Shown here piece by piece: positions 43,002 to 52,252 of a stretch of 64,000 nt of DNA. This DNA comes from Bacillota bacterium (GTDB lineage Bacteria; Bacillota; Clostridia; Tissierellales; Tissierellaceae), in the NCBI GenBank assembly GCA_023388495.1, contig JAEWGC010000039.1, positions 62,001-126,000 of the forward strand. The letters are read 5' to 3'. The notes beneath the pieces were generated by a model. It did no database searches, had not been told where the DNA came from, and saw nothing but the letters and a program-made list of their open reading frames with translations. The first letter of the stretch is position 1. Each line of letters starts with the position of its first letter. Position numbers and translations under genes: made by a program.

Positions 43002-44054
43002 ATGAAACTTAAGGCAAAAATTATTTTAATTACAGTATTCATTGCACTATTATCTAGCAGTTGTAAAAAAGAAGAGATAAAGGAACCAGTTATAGTAGAA
43101 ATCCCTGCAGGTGTAGAAAAAGAAGAGGATATGGATCAAGTGGGGGAAGTACCAGTAAAGGAAGGAATACCTTCACCCCTTAGTGGAATATATGTGGAAG
43201 AGTCAAAGATAAATAGAAGGCCTGTTGCAGTTATGTTTGATAATCATCATGGTGCTAGATGGCAATCTGGACTAAAAGATGCTGAAATAATATATGAATT
43301 TTTAGTTGAGGCTCCTTATACCAGATATATGGGTATATATCTAATAAATGATCCACCATCTATTGGTCCTATCAGATCTGCTAGACCTTATTTTGTAACA
43401 ACTTCTCTAGAATATGATGCTGTATATGTTCATGTTGGAGGAAGCGAACAGGCTAAAAAAGATATTAAAACTTTAAAAGTGGCAGATATAGATGGACTAT
43501 CTAGCTCGAATAAGGTTTTTTGGAGAAAAAATCATAAAAAAATGCCTCACAATACTTATTCCAGTATGGAAGCCATAAGGACAACTCAAGAAGAAAGAAA
43601 ATATAATTTAACAGGTGAATATATCCCATTTAAGTTTAAGGAAGATGAGGCTGATATAGAAGGTGGCGCTGCTACTAATATAATATTAAAATATATGAAA
43701 AATAATATTACTGAATATAAATATGATGATGAAAAGAAAATATATAATAGAATAAAAGATGGTAAGCTACATATAGACGAAACAGATGAAGCTCCAATCG
43801 TAGCTAAGAATATAATTATCCAAGAAGCAAAGACTAAGGTATTAGATAATGAAGGTAGACTTGAGATTGAATTAGTTGGAGAAGGAACAGGTAAATATAT
43901 AACAAATGGAAAAGCAATAGATATAAAATGGGTAAAAAAAGGAAGAAATGACAAAACCCTATATTATGATTTAGAAGGGATAGAGATAGTTTTAAACCCA
44001 GGAGTTACATGGATTCAGATAACTAGTCCTAAGACAGAAATTATAATAGAATAA
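43002..44054 (+). CDS. DUF3048 lipoprotein (YerB-like)
   Basis: 350 residues: a lipoprotein signal with lipobox LSSSC (Cys ~21), then an acidic linker and the DUF3048 N-terminal domain (NRRPVAVMFDNHHGARWQSGL, IGPIRSARPYF) and C-terminal domain (ILKYMKNNITEYKYD, GVTWIQITS). It is anchored on the outer face of the membrane. Its function is not established; a structural relation to wall-binding or metal-binding proteins has been suggested for the family. It is inserted between dgkA and cdd. Confidence 0.88.
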   Translation: MKLKAKIILITVFIALLSSSCKKEEIKEPVIVEIPAGVEKEEDMDQVGEVPVKEGIPSPLSGIYVEESKINRRPVAVMFDNHHGARWQSGLKDAEIIYEFLVEAPYTRYMGIYLINDPPSIGPIRSARPYFVTTSLEYDAVYVHVGGSEQAKKDIKTLKVADIDGLSSSNKVFWRKNHKKMPHNTYSSMEAIRTTQEERKYNLTGEYIPFKFKEDEADIEGGAATNIILKYMKNNITEYKYDDEKKIYNRIKDGKLHIDETDEAPIVAKNIIIQEAKTKVLDNEGRLEIELVGEGTGKYITNGKAIDIKWVKKGRNDKTLYYDLEGIEIVLNPGVTWIQITSPKTEIIIE

Positions 44055-44069
44055 AATAGGAGGTATTTT

Positions 44070-44489
44070 ATGGATAAAAGAGAATTAATCAAGAAGGCTT
44101 TAGAGGCCCAAAAAAAAGCATATGTTCCATATTCGAATTTTCATGTTGGTGCAGCATTAATTACAGAGGATGGAGAAATATTTACTGGTTGTAATATAGA
44201 AATAGCATCTTATTCCCCTACGTTATGTGCAGAAAGAACAGCTATTTTTAAAGCTATATCAGAAGGACATAAAAAGATTAGAGCCATAGCAGTAGTAGGA
44301 GATGCAGATTTCACATATCCCTGTGGAGTATGTAGACAGGTAATTAGGGAGTTTGGCAAAGATGCTATAATAATAATAGCTAATTCAGAAGATGAATATA
44401 GAGAATACAAACTAAATGATTTATTGCCCCACAGCTTTGGACCAGAGGATTTAATAGAAGTAAATACTAGGAGTGAACAAAATGTATAA
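44070..44489 (+). CDS. cdd: Cytidine deaminase
   Basis: 139 residues: YVPYSNFHVGAAL near 17-29, CAERTAIFKA (zinc cysteine and catalytic glutamate) near 53-62 and PCGVCRQVIREF (two zinc cysteines). It salvages cytidine and deoxycytidine. An AGGAGGTATTTT ribosome binding site precedes the ATG. Its end overlaps the start of era. Confidence 0.95.
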   Translation: MDKRELIKKALEAQKKAYVPYSNFHVGAALITEDGEIFTGCNIEIASYSPTLCAERTAIFKAISEGHKKIRAIAVVGDADFTYPCGVCRQVIREFGKDAIIIIANSEDEYREYKLNDLLPHSFGPEDLIEVNTRSEQNV

Positions 44490-45366
44490 ATCAGGATTTA
44501 TAACAGTAGTTGGAAGACCAAACGTAGGAAAATCAACATTATTAAATCAAGTGATAGGGGAAAAAATATCTATAATATCAGATAAGCCCCAAACTACAAG
44601 AAATAAAATTCAACTTGTATATACAGATGAAAACAGCCAGATAGTTTTTATTGATACTCCAGGGATACAAATGCCTAAGAATAAACTTGGAGAATATATG
44701 TTAAAGGTTTCCAAAAGTACCTTAGAAGAGGTTGATGTAGTTACATTTATGGTAGATGATAGTATGGAAATAGGGCCTATGGACAATATGATTATAAACG
44801 ATCTTAAGAGTATATCAACTCCTATAGTACTACTAATAAATAAAACCGATAAGCTAAAGGAAGAGGAAGTCCTACAGTTAATAGATAAATACAGTAAAAT
44901 GGATATGTTTAAGGAAATAATACCTATATCTGCATTAAACAATAATAATACCCAAAGATATATAGAGGTATTAAAAAGCATGATACCAGAAGGTCCACAA
45001 TATTTCCCCGAAGACATGATAACAGACCAGCCAGAAAGGTTTATTATTGCCGAAATCATAAGAGAAAAGGCCCTTTTAAACTTAGAAGAAGAGGTACCTC
45101 ATGGAATTTATGTAGCAATTGATGGGGTCAAGCAAAGGGAAAATAAAGATATTATAGATGTATTTGCAAATATTTATTGTGAGAAGGACTCCCATAAAGG
45201 TATAGTAATAGGAAAAAATGGGACTAAACTAAAGGAAATAGGGCAAAACGCCAGATTAGATATAGAGGCACTTTTAGGCAGTAGAGTGAACCTTCAAATT
45301 TGGGTTAAGGTAGAGAAAAATTGGAGAGAAAGAGATAACAAAGTAAAATACTTTGGTTACAAATAA
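44482..45366 (+). CDS. era: GTPase Era
   Basis: 294 residues: GTPase motifs GRPNVGKSTL, DTPGIQ and NKTDKL, then a C-terminal KH domain with IYCEKDSHKGIVIGKNGTKLKEIG. Era binds 16S rRNA and helps 30S maturation. The ATG at 44482 lies inside the cdd 3' end after AGGAGTGAAC; the GTG at 44473 is part of that site. Confidence 0.96.
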   Translation: MYKSGFITVVGRPNVGKSTLLNQVIGEKISIISDKPQTTRNKIQLVYTDENSQIVFIDTPGIQMPKNKLGEYMLKVSKSTLEEVDVVTFMVDDSMEIGPMDNMIINDLKSISTPIVLLINKTDKLKEEEVLQLIDKYSKMDMFKEIIPISALNNNNTQRYIEVLKSMIPEGPQYFPEDMITDQPERFIIAEIIREKALLNLEEEVPHGIYVAIDGVKQRENKDIIDVFANIYCEKDSHKGIVIGKNGTKLKEIGQNARLDIEALLGSRVNLQIWVKVEKNWRERDNKVKYFGYK

Positions 45367-45379
45367 TTAGGGGAATTTT

Positions 45380-46120
45380 ATGCTAAAAACAGAAGGTGTA
45401 GTACTAAAGGAGCTAAGATATAGGGATACATCTAAGATATTGAGTATTTATACAGAGAAATATGGGAAAATAGCTGTAATGGCAAGAGGAGCTTATAGGC
45501 CTAAATCTCAAATCATAGCCAATACTCAACCATTTTCATATAATGAGTATCAGCTATATAGAGGAAAAAGTTTTTTCTACCTTAATCAAGGTGATATAAT
45601 AGATTCTTTTTATCCCATAAGGGAAAAAATAGAAAGAGTTACTTATGGGTACTATATTCTTGAACTAATTGATAAAGGGTTACCGGACGAGCAAGAAAAT
45701 GGAAAAATCTTCAATCTTTTAGTAAAGGGACTAACAGTTTTATCTTCTTTAGATGATGATTATTTAAAATTTATTGTGGCCTACGAGCTTAAATTTATAT
45801 CATTTTTAGGATATAAACCCCACTTAGATAAATGTGTAATATGTAGGAATACTCATAAGAATAATATTAAATTTAGTATCTACGAAGGTGGAATAATCTG
45901 TAGTGATTGTTTTACGGTAGATCCCTTTAGTGTATATATAAATAAGGAAATTTACGATGCTATGTATGGATTTTTATATACGCCATTAGAGAAAGTACCT
46001 GATATTATTATTTCCAAGGACTCACTCTACAAACTGCATGAAATCATAGTAGAATATATACTTTATAGTATAGATAGGAAAAAGTTTAATGCTTTAAGTT
46101 TAATCAAATCATTATGGTGA
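45380..46120 (+). CDS. recO: DNA repair protein RecO
   Basis: 246 residues: an N-terminal OB domain beginning LKTEGVVLKELRYRDTSKIL, a helical middle, and a four-cysteine zinc finger (CVIC near 152-155 and CSDC near 174-177). It works with RecF and RecR to load RecA. It lies 13 bases after era, the standard order. The T-box leader of glyQS follows. Confidence 0.94.
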   Translation: MLKTEGVVLKELRYRDTSKILSIYTEKYGKIAVMARGAYRPKSQIIANTQPFSYNEYQLYRGKSFFYLNQGDIIDSFYPIREKIERVTYGYYILELIDKGLPDEQENGKIFNLLVKGLTVLSSLDDDYLKFIVAYELKFISFLGYKPHLDKCVICRNTHKNNIKFSIYEGGIICSDCFTVDPFSVYINKEIYDAMYGFLYTPLEKVPDIIISKDSLYKLHEIIVEYILYSIDRKKFNALSLIKSLW

Positions 46121-46145
46121 TAGGTTATTTTAAATTACTATATGC

Positions 46146-46174
46146 TTGACAATAAAATCAATTTTTGCTAAATT
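46146..46174 (+). promoter_or_regulatory. Promoter of the glyQS T-box transcript
   Basis: TTGACA (46146-46151), a 17-base spacer and TAAATT (46169-46174), upstream of the T-box. Confidence 0.75.
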
Positions 46175-46189
46175 AATAAGCATAGAAAA

Positions 46190-46400
46190 TTCATTGATAT
46201 ACGATGACGGAGAAAAAGTCTATTATAATTATTTAAGAGAGTCTAGGATGGTGGGAGCTAGATATAATTATTATTGACGAAAGGCACTTCGGAGTATACT
46301 TTACAAAGTGAATACCCAAGGACTTGGGTATTAAATAGGGTGGAACCGCGGAAGTTGACCTTTCGTCCCTATGTGGGATGTAAGGTTTTTTTGTTGCCAT
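46190..46400 (+). promoter_or_regulatory. Glycine T-box riboswitch with terminator
   Basis: The T-box sequence AGGGTGGAACCGCGG is at 46337-46351, followed by a terminator (GACCTT, CCC/GGG, AAGGTTTTTTT) at about 46356-46392. Upstream lies a stem I region with GAAAGGCACTT near 46279-46289, where GGC fits the glycine specifier read by tRNA-Gly(GCC). Uncharged tRNA-Gly would stabilise the antiterminator and switch on glyQS. The specifier placement is inferred by eye. Confidence 0.9.
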
Positions 46401-46417
46401 GAATTTTTGAGCGGTAG

Positions 46418-46435
46418 CTTCGAATTAATTCGAAG
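46418..46435. repeat. 18-bp perfect palindrome before glyQ
   Basis: CTTCGAATTAATTCGAAG lies between the T-box terminator and the glyQ ribosome binding site (AAGGAGG). It could be a protein site or a small mRNA hairpin. Confidence 0.5.
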
Positions 46436-46465
46436 TAATATATCGAATGATAAGGAGGTTTTTTT

Positions 46466-47353
46466 ATGTATTTTCAGGATTTGATGCTGAAATTACTAAA
46501 CTATTGGGGAAATAAAGGCTGTGTAATATTAGAACCTTATGATGTAGAGAAGGGTGCAGGAACTATGAGTCCTCATACATTCCTAAGGGCGCTAGGACCA
46601 GAACCATGGAAGGTAGTATATGTAGAGCCTTCTAGAAGACCAGCAGATGCTAGATATGGTGAGAATCCAAATAGAGTTTATCAGCATCACCAACTTCAAG
46701 TTATACTTAAGCCATCACCAGAAGAAGTTCAAGAGATGTACTTAGATAGTTTAAGGGCTATAGGTATAGATCCTCTAAAGCATGATATTAGATTTGTTGA
46801 GGATAACTGGGAGGCACCAACTCTAGGAGCTTGGGGTCTAGGATGGGAAGTATGGTTAGATGGAATGGAAGTTACTCAGTTTACTTATTTCCAGCAAGTG
46901 GGCGGAATTAACTGCGAACTGGAATCAGCTGAATTAACTTATGGATTAGAAAGAATAGCAATGTATTTACAGGACGTAGATAATATATTTGATATAAAAT
47001 GGAATGAAGATTTCACCTATGGAGATATATTCAACAAGGCTGAATACGAGCATTCAGTATATAGCTTTGAAAAAGCAGATATTGAAACCTTAAAAGGATT
47101 ATTTAACACATATGAAGAGGAAGTAAAGAAAATATTAGAAGATGGTCTTGTATTACCAAGCTATGACTATGTCCTTAAATGTTCCCATACATTTAATGTG
47201 CTAGATGCAAGAGGAGCCATATCTGTATCAGAAAGAACAAATTATATAGGAAGAGTAAGAAATCTAGCAAGGATAGTTGCAGCAAAATATATTGAGCAAA
47301 GAAAAGAAATGGATTATCCTCTATTAAAGAAGGAGGGTCATGATAATGAGTAG
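46466..47353 (+). CDS. glyQ: Glycyl-tRNA synthetase alpha chain
   Basis: 295 residues, normal length. The class II catalytic subunit shows FLRALGPEPWKVVYVEPSRRP and RYGENPNRVYQHHQLQVILKPSP near the start and TYGLERIAMYLQ (motif 3) near 165. It charges tRNA-Gly as an alpha2-beta2 enzyme. It is under the T-box leader. The last codons overlap the start of glyS. Confidence 0.97.
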   Translation: MYFQDLMLKLLNYWGNKGCVILEPYDVEKGAGTMSPHTFLRALGPEPWKVVYVEPSRRPADARYGENPNRVYQHHQLQVILKPSPEEVQEMYLDSLRAIGIDPLKHDIRFVEDNWEAPTLGAWGLGWEVWLDGMEVTQFTYFQQVGGINCELESAELTYGLERIAMYLQDVDNIFDIKWNEDFTYGDIFNKAEYEHSVYSFEKADIETLKGLFNTYEEEVKKILEDGLVLPSYDYVLKCSHTFNVLDARGAISVSERTNYIGRVRNLARIVAAKYIEQRKEMDYPLLKKEGHDNE

Positions 47354-49424
47354 AAACTATTTGCTAGAAATAGGAGTTGAAGAACTACCAGCAAGATTTG
47401 TTAGTGATTCCTTAGAGCAATTACAAACAAATACTTTAAATTTATTTAAAGATGAAAGAATTAATTATGACAATATGAAGGTTTATTCTACGCCTAGAAG
47501 ATTAACACTAATAGTTGAAGGCTTAGAGGATAAACAAGGAGATTTAAAGGGAACTGTAAAGGGACCAGCTAAAAAAATAGCCTTTGATCAAGATGGAAAC
47601 CCAACAAAGGCATTATTAGGATTCATGAGAGGGCAAGGTGTAGACATAGCATCTATCTATGTAGAGGAATATAATGGGGTAGAATATGTTTATGCAAATG
47701 TAGTAAAGGAAGGTAAAGGAATAGAAGAGATACTAGGTGAAAATATGCCTAATATTATTAAATCTATTAACTTCCCTAAGTCTATGAGATGGGGAGGTAA
47801 AAACATAAGATTTGCTAGGCCAATAAGATGGTTAGTCTCATTATTAGATAATGAAATTGTTCCATTTAACCTAGAAGGTATTAAGGCTTCCAATATTACT
47901 AAAGGTCATAGATTTTTGGGCAGTAGTAGGATAGAATTAAGTAATGTAGATGAATATGTTGAATCTTTAAGACAAAACTTTGTAATAGTAGATCAGGCAG
48001 AGAGAAGAGATATTATTAAGTATGGTTCTGAAAGATTAGCAAAGGAAAAGGGAGGCAATCTACAGCGTGATGAAAATCTTTTAGATGAGGTAACTAATAT
48101 AGTAGAGTATCCTACGCCAATGATAGGTAGAATAAAGGAAGAGTATTTGTCATTACCTGCAGATGTAGTTATAACTCCTATGAAGGAGCATCTAAGATTT
48201 TTCCCTGTATTAGATGATAAGAAAAGATTATTACCTTATTTTATTACAGTAAGAAATGGAAATGAAGATTATATTGAAACTGTAATAAAAGGAAATGAAA
48301 AGGTACTTGGTGCTAGATTAGAAGATGCTAAGTTTTTCTATAAAGATGATATAAAAAGGTCACTGGAATCCTATGTAGAAGATCTTAAAAGAATAGTATT
48401 CCAAGAGAAGTTAGGTACATTATATGATAAGACTAGAAGGGTAAAAAGCCTGGCAGTAAAAATAGGAGAATATCTAGAAGTAGGGGAAGAAACTGAAAAG
48501 AACATAGAAAGAGCAGGATATTTATCTAAGGCAGATTTAGTAACCAAAATGGTTAGTGAGTTTACGGAGCTTCAAGGCAAAATGGGTATGGAATATGCTA
48601 GAACCTCTGAAGAAAATGAAATAGTAAGCTTAGCTATTTTTGAACAATATTTGCCTAGATTTGCTGGAGACGAACTTCCAACAACTACTGCTGGTTCAAT
48701 CCTTAGTATTGCAGATAAAATGGATACCATATCAGGATTATTTGCTATAGGAATACATCCAACAGGTTCACAGGATCCATTTGGACTTAGAAGACAAGCG
48801 TTAGGGATTATAAATATAATCTTAGATAAAAAATTAAATTTATCTATAAATGAGTTAGTAGAAACAGCTCTTTACTTCTATGTAGATGTAAATGGATTAG
48901 CCTTTGATTATAATAAAATTAAAGAAGAAATAATTGAGTTCTTCAATGGAAGAATAAGAAATATGTTTATGGACATGGATATTAGATATGATATAGTAGA
49001 TGCAGTGATTGCCACAAATATAGATGATATCTATGATATGAAAATAAGAGCTAATAAGTTAAATGAATGGCTAAAGAAAGAAGGACTATCAGAAATCCTA
49101 TCTGCATTTAATAGAGTGGCTAATTTAGCAGAGAAGGCTATATCAGATGAGGTTCAAAGAAATCTATTAACAGAAGATGAGCTAGAGTTATATGAAGGGT
49201 TTAATAGTGTAGAAGAGAAGATAGACAACTCAATTCACAAAAAAGAATATGATAAGGCATTAGACCAATTAATGACATTAAAAGAGCCAATCGATAATTT
49301 CTTCGATAAGGTTATGGTAATGGTTGAGGATGAAAAAGTAAGAAATAATAGACTTGGCTTATTACGAAAGATATATAATGCTATGCTACAAATTTGTGAT
49401 CTATCGAAAATAGTCAATAAATAA
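47346..49424 (+). CDS. glyS: Glycyl-tRNA synthetase beta chain
   Basis: 692 residues. The tRNA-binding subunit starts SRNYLLEIGVEELPARFV and carries GHRFLGSS, an HD-like region near EFTELQGKMGMEYA, ADKMDTISGLFAIGIHPTGSQDPFGLRRQALGI-type sequence, and a C-terminal anticodon-binding domain. An ATG at 47340 lies only two bases from GGAGGG; the ATG at 47346 is spaced correctly. It overlaps glyQ by eight bases. Confidence 0.96.
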   Translation: MSRNYLLEIGVEELPARFVSDSLEQLQTNTLNLFKDERINYDNMKVYSTPRRLTLIVEGLEDKQGDLKGTVKGPAKKIAFDQDGNPTKALLGFMRGQGVDIASIYVEEYNGVEYVYANVVKEGKGIEEILGENMPNIIKSINFPKSMRWGGKNIRFARPIRWLVSLLDNEIVPFNLEGIKASNITKGHRFLGSSRIELSNVDEYVESLRQNFVIVDQAERRDIIKYGSERLAKEKGGNLQRDENLLDEVTNIVEYPTPMIGRIKEEYLSLPADVVITPMKEHLRFFPVLDDKKRLLPYFITVRNGNEDYIETVIKGNEKVLGARLEDAKFFYKDDIKRSLESYVEDLKRIVFQEKLGTLYDKTRRVKSLAVKIGEYLEVGEETEKNIERAGYLSKADLVTKMVSEFTELQGKMGMEYARTSEENEIVSLAIFEQYLPRFAGDELPTTTAGSILSIADKMDTISGLFAIGIHPTGSQDPFGLRRQALGIINIILDKKLNLSINELVETALYFYVDVNGLAFDYNKIKEEIIEFFNGRIRNMFMDMDIRYDIVDAVIATNIDDIYDMKIRANKLNEWLKKEGLSEILSAFNRVANLAEKAISDEVQRNLLTEDELELYEGFNSVEEKIDNSIHKKEYDKALDQLMTLKEPIDNFFDKVMVMVEDEKVRNNRLGLLRKIYNAMLQICDLSKIVNK

Positions 49425-49470
49425 GCTATTTTTAGGTATTGAGTAGATTAGACATTGGGGGGAGATCATT

Positions 49471-50091
49471 ATTCAATTAAATGAGAGACAAGAAAAGATA
49501 ATAGATATAGTCAAAAAAAATCAACCTATTACATCTGAGGCCATTGCAAATGAATTGAAGCTTACAAGATCAACCCTAAGGCCAGATTTGGCTATTTTAA
49601 CTATGTCTGGAATATTAGATGCAAGGCCAAAGGTAGGGTATTTTTACACAGGTAAAACTAGTTTATCCTATATTTCTGAAAGGATAAAAAATATAAAGGT
49701 ATCTGATGTAAAATCAGTTCCAGTAGTAGTGGATGAATCTACTAGTATCTATGATGCAATAGTATTGATGTTTTTAGAGGATGTAGGATCCATATATGTT
49801 ACATCTAAGGGCTTTCTATCAGGAGTAGTATCAAGAAAGGATTTCCTCAAAAATGCTATTGGGGGCATGGATCTAAATAAGGTTCCTATGGGAATGATTA
49901 TGACAAGAATGCCTAATATTGTATATGTTAGGCTAGAAGATAGTATTTTAGATGCTGCAATAAAATTGATCGACCATGAAATAGATAGTTTACCTGTAGT
50001 AGAGGAAAATGGAAAGGATTATAAAGTAGTTGGTAGAATAACAAAAACAACTATTACAAGATTATTTGTAGAGCTAGGTAAAAATGATTAA
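49471..50091 (+). CDS. ccpN: CcpN-type repressor: HTH plus two CBS domains, non-standard start
   Basis: About 206 residues. An N-terminal helix-turn-helix (QLNERQEKIIDIVKKNQPIT, ELKLTRSTLRPDLAIL) precedes ARPKVGYFYTGK and two CBS domains (~80-200), matching CcpN/YqzB of Bacillus, which represses gluconeogenic genes and senses ATP/ADP. Between the in-frame TAG at 49444 and the HTH there is no ATG, GTG or TTG. Only ATC-ATT-ATT (49465-49473) stands behind GGGGGGAG, so an ATT start is proposed. The first standard start is TTG at 49555 and would delete half the HTH. ppsR follows, as in Bacillus. Confidence 0.88.
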   Translation: MQLNERQEKIIDIVKKNQPITSEAIANELKLTRSTLRPDLAILTMSGILDARPKVGYFYTGKTSLSYISERIKNIKVSDVKSVPVVVDESTSIYDAIVLMFLEDVGSIYVTSKGFLSGVVSRKDFLKNAIGGMDLNKVPMGMIMTRMPNIVYVRLEDSILDAAIKLIDHEIDSLPVVEENGKDYKVVGRITKTTITRLFVELGKND

Positions 50092-50104
50092 AGGGGGTAA
50101 AGTT

Positions 50105-50932
50105 ATGGACAAAAGCTTAACGATTTATGTACTATCAGATTCCATAGGGGAGACGGGAGAGTTATTATCCCGTGCAGCTTTAAGTCAATTTAATTCAGGA
50201 AAATATGAAGTTAGAAGATTCCCCTTTATTACAGCTGAAGAACAGATAACGGAAATATTTCAAGAGGCAAAAAATGAACCTAGTGTTATAGTATACACTA
50301 TAGTAATAGAACGATTAAAAAACTTTATAAATGAAAAGGGCAAGGAATTTAATATTGCAACAGTAGATTTAATGACCCCTGCTTTAAATGCAATTGAATC
50401 TGTTTTACAGTATCAACCTAAGAGAGAATCAGGATTGATTAGAAGATTAGACGAAAACTATTTTAGAAAAGTTGAAGCCGTTGAATTTGCTGTAAAATAC
50501 GATGATGGTAAGGACCCTAGGGGAATAAAAAAATCCGATATAGTCTTAGTAGGGATTTCAAGGACATCTAAGACCCCTTTAAGTATGTATTTAGCACATA
50601 AGAATTTTAAAGTAGCTAATGTTCCTTTGGTGCCAGAAGTTCCTGCTCCAAGTGAATTATTCTTAAAAGATCATAGAAGAATAATTGGACTTGTTGCTAA
50701 TCCAATTAAGCTGAATGAAATTAGACAGGAAAGATTAAAGGCCTTAGGCTTAGACGATAATGCAAACTATGCAAATGTTGATAGAATAAATCAAGAGTTA
50801 GAATATTCCAAGGAAATAATGGCAAAACTAGGATGTATAGTGATAGATGTCTCCCATAAAGCTATAGAAGAAACAGCTGGACTTATCATAGACCATATGA
50901 AGAAAAATTTCGGAGATAAAATCTATGAATAG
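50105..50932 (+). CDS. ppsR: Pyruvate phosphate dikinase regulatory kinase/phosphorylase
   Basis: 275 residues of the DUF299/PSRP family (YqfL). It starts TIYVLSDSIGETGELLSRAA and contains the P-loop-like GISRTSKTPLSMYLA near 150 and a C-terminal CIVIDVSHKAIEETA. It inactivates PPDK or PEP synthase by ADP-dependent phosphorylation and reverses this with phosphate. An ATG at 50084 overlaps ccpN, but AAAGGGGGT fits the ATG at 50105. Confidence 0.93.
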   Translation: MDKSLTIYVLSDSIGETGELLSRAALSQFNSGKYEVRRFPFITAEEQITEIFQEAKNEPSVIVYTIVIERLKNFINEKGKEFNIATVDLMTPALNAIESVLQYQPKRESGLIRRLDENYFRKVEAVEFAVKYDDGKDPRGIKKSDIVLVGISRTSKTPLSMYLAHKNFKVANVPLVPEVPAPSELFLKDHRRIIGLVANPIKLNEIRQERLKALGLDDNANYANVDRINQELEYSKEIMAKLGCIVIDVSHKAIEETAGLIIDHMKKNFGDKIYE

Positions 50933-50962
50933 AAGTGTTAATACAACACTTCTATTTTATTT
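50931..50962 (+). terminator. Terminator after ppsR
   Basis: AGAAGTGTT and AACACTTCT form a 9-bp stem followed by ATTTTATTT. It overlaps the ppsR stop. Confidence 0.75.
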
Positions 50963-51141
50963 ATAGGGCATAAAGAAGAAATAATTTTTCTTGGTATTAA
51001 ATGGGTTCTAAAAATATTTAAAAATATTTATTAAAAAGAAGGATTATTAAAACTTATGTTGTATATATATAGTATGAATAATTTATTATTCTAAGCTTCA
51101 AATTTATTGGAAGAATACCTACAATATAAAGGGGTATATAT

Positions 51142-52158
51142 ATGAATATAAGATTAAGAATTGAAGAAACAGAAAAGAATAATTTATCTCAATATGCTAT
51201 GATTAGCCAAGATTCAAAGGGAAGAGAAAAGATAGAAGACAAATGCACCATAAGAACTGATTTTCAACGAGATAGAGATAGGATAATTCATTCTAAATCT
51301 TTTCGTAGATTAAAGCATAAGACTCAAGTCTTCATAGCTCCAGAAGGAGATCATTTTAGAACAAGACTTACACATACATTAGAAGTAGCCCAGATAGGAA
51401 GAACATTAGCTAGGGCACTTAGTCTCAATGAAGATTTAGTAGAAGCCATAGCCTTGGGACATGATTTGGGGCATACACCCTTTGGACATACTGGAGAAAG
51501 AGTATTAGATAGATTGCATCCAAAAGGTTTCAAGCATAATGAACAATCCATAAGAGTTGTGGATTTTTTAGAACATAAAGATGATAGGATAGGCTTGAAC
51601 CTTACTTATGAAGTGAAGGAAGGTATAAAAAATCATACGGGATGTAAAAGGTCCCAGACCCTGGAAGGACAAGTAGTTAAATATGCAGACAGAATAGCAT
51701 ATATTAACCATGATATTGATGATGCAATTCGAGCAGGGGTGATAAAAAGACAAGACTTACCGAGAGAATGTACAGAAATATTGGGAAAAACTCATGGAGA
51801 AAGAATAAATACCATGATTTTAGATATAATTAAAAATAGTATGGAAAAAAATACTATAACAATGAGTGAAGATGTAGGAAAAGCAACTAATGCATTGAGG
51901 GAATATATGTTTAAAAATGTATATCTTAACCAAAGTGCAAAGTCAGAAGAGTCTAAGGCAGAGTATGTATTAGAACAATTATATAAGTATTATTTAAAAA
52001 ATATAGATGCCTTACCAGAAGAACATTTGAAAATCTATAAGAATATAGATGCTGAAATTGAAGATATTATCTGCGACTATATTGCTGGTACAACTGATAG
52101 ATACGCGGTTAATCTATTTAATAATATTTTCATACCAAAACCTTGGCAAAAATATTAA
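51142..52158 (+). CDS. dgt: dGTP triphosphohydrolase-like HD protein
   Basis: 338 residues: RDRIIHSKSFRRLKHKTQVF, THTLEVAQIGRTLARAL, then HDLGHTPFGHTGERVLD (HD metal site) and a C-terminal helical part with YVLEQLYKYYL. Short dGTPase-like proteins of this type degrade dNTPs. It precedes dnaG-sigA, as is common in clostridia. An AAAGGGG ribosome binding site precedes the ATG. Confidence 0.93.
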   Translation: MNIRLRIEETEKNNLSQYAMISQDSKGREKIEDKCTIRTDFQRDRDRIIHSKSFRRLKHKTQVFIAPEGDHFRTRLTHTLEVAQIGRTLARALSLNEDLVEAIALGHDLGHTPFGHTGERVLDRLHPKGFKHNEQSIRVVDFLEHKDDRIGLNLTYEVKEGIKNHTGCKRSQTLEGQVVKYADRIAYINHDIDDAIRAGVIKRQDLPRECTEILGKTHGERINTMILDIIKNSMEKNTITMSEDVGKATNALREYMFKNVYLNQSAKSEESKAEYVLEQLYKYYLKNIDALPEEHLKIYKNIDAEIEDIICDYIAGTTDRYAVNLFNNIFIPKPWQKY

Positions 52159-52164
52159 AAAAAA

Positions 52165-52193
52165 GAAGGATTTTTGATATTTTTGTCGAATAT
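52165..52193 (+). promoter_or_regulatory. Sigma-H-type promoter upstream of dnaG-sigA
   Basis: GAAGGATTT (52165-52173), an 11-base spacer and GTCGAATAT (52185-52193) match every position of the Bacillus sigma-H consensus RNAGGAWWW-N11/12-RNNGAATWW. It stands 60 bases before the dnaG start. The sigA operon of Bacillus also has a sigma-H promoter. Confidence 0.75.
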
Positions 52194-52252
52194 ATCTTAT
52201 AGTGAAAAAATATAATAATAAATTTTGGTAGGTGAGATATTAAGGTGATAAT

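Noticed and set aside
49555..50091. A ccpN gene starting at TTG 49555
   Set aside because: This start cuts through the helix-turn-helix, while conserved HTH sequence continues in frame upstream behind a good ribosome binding site.
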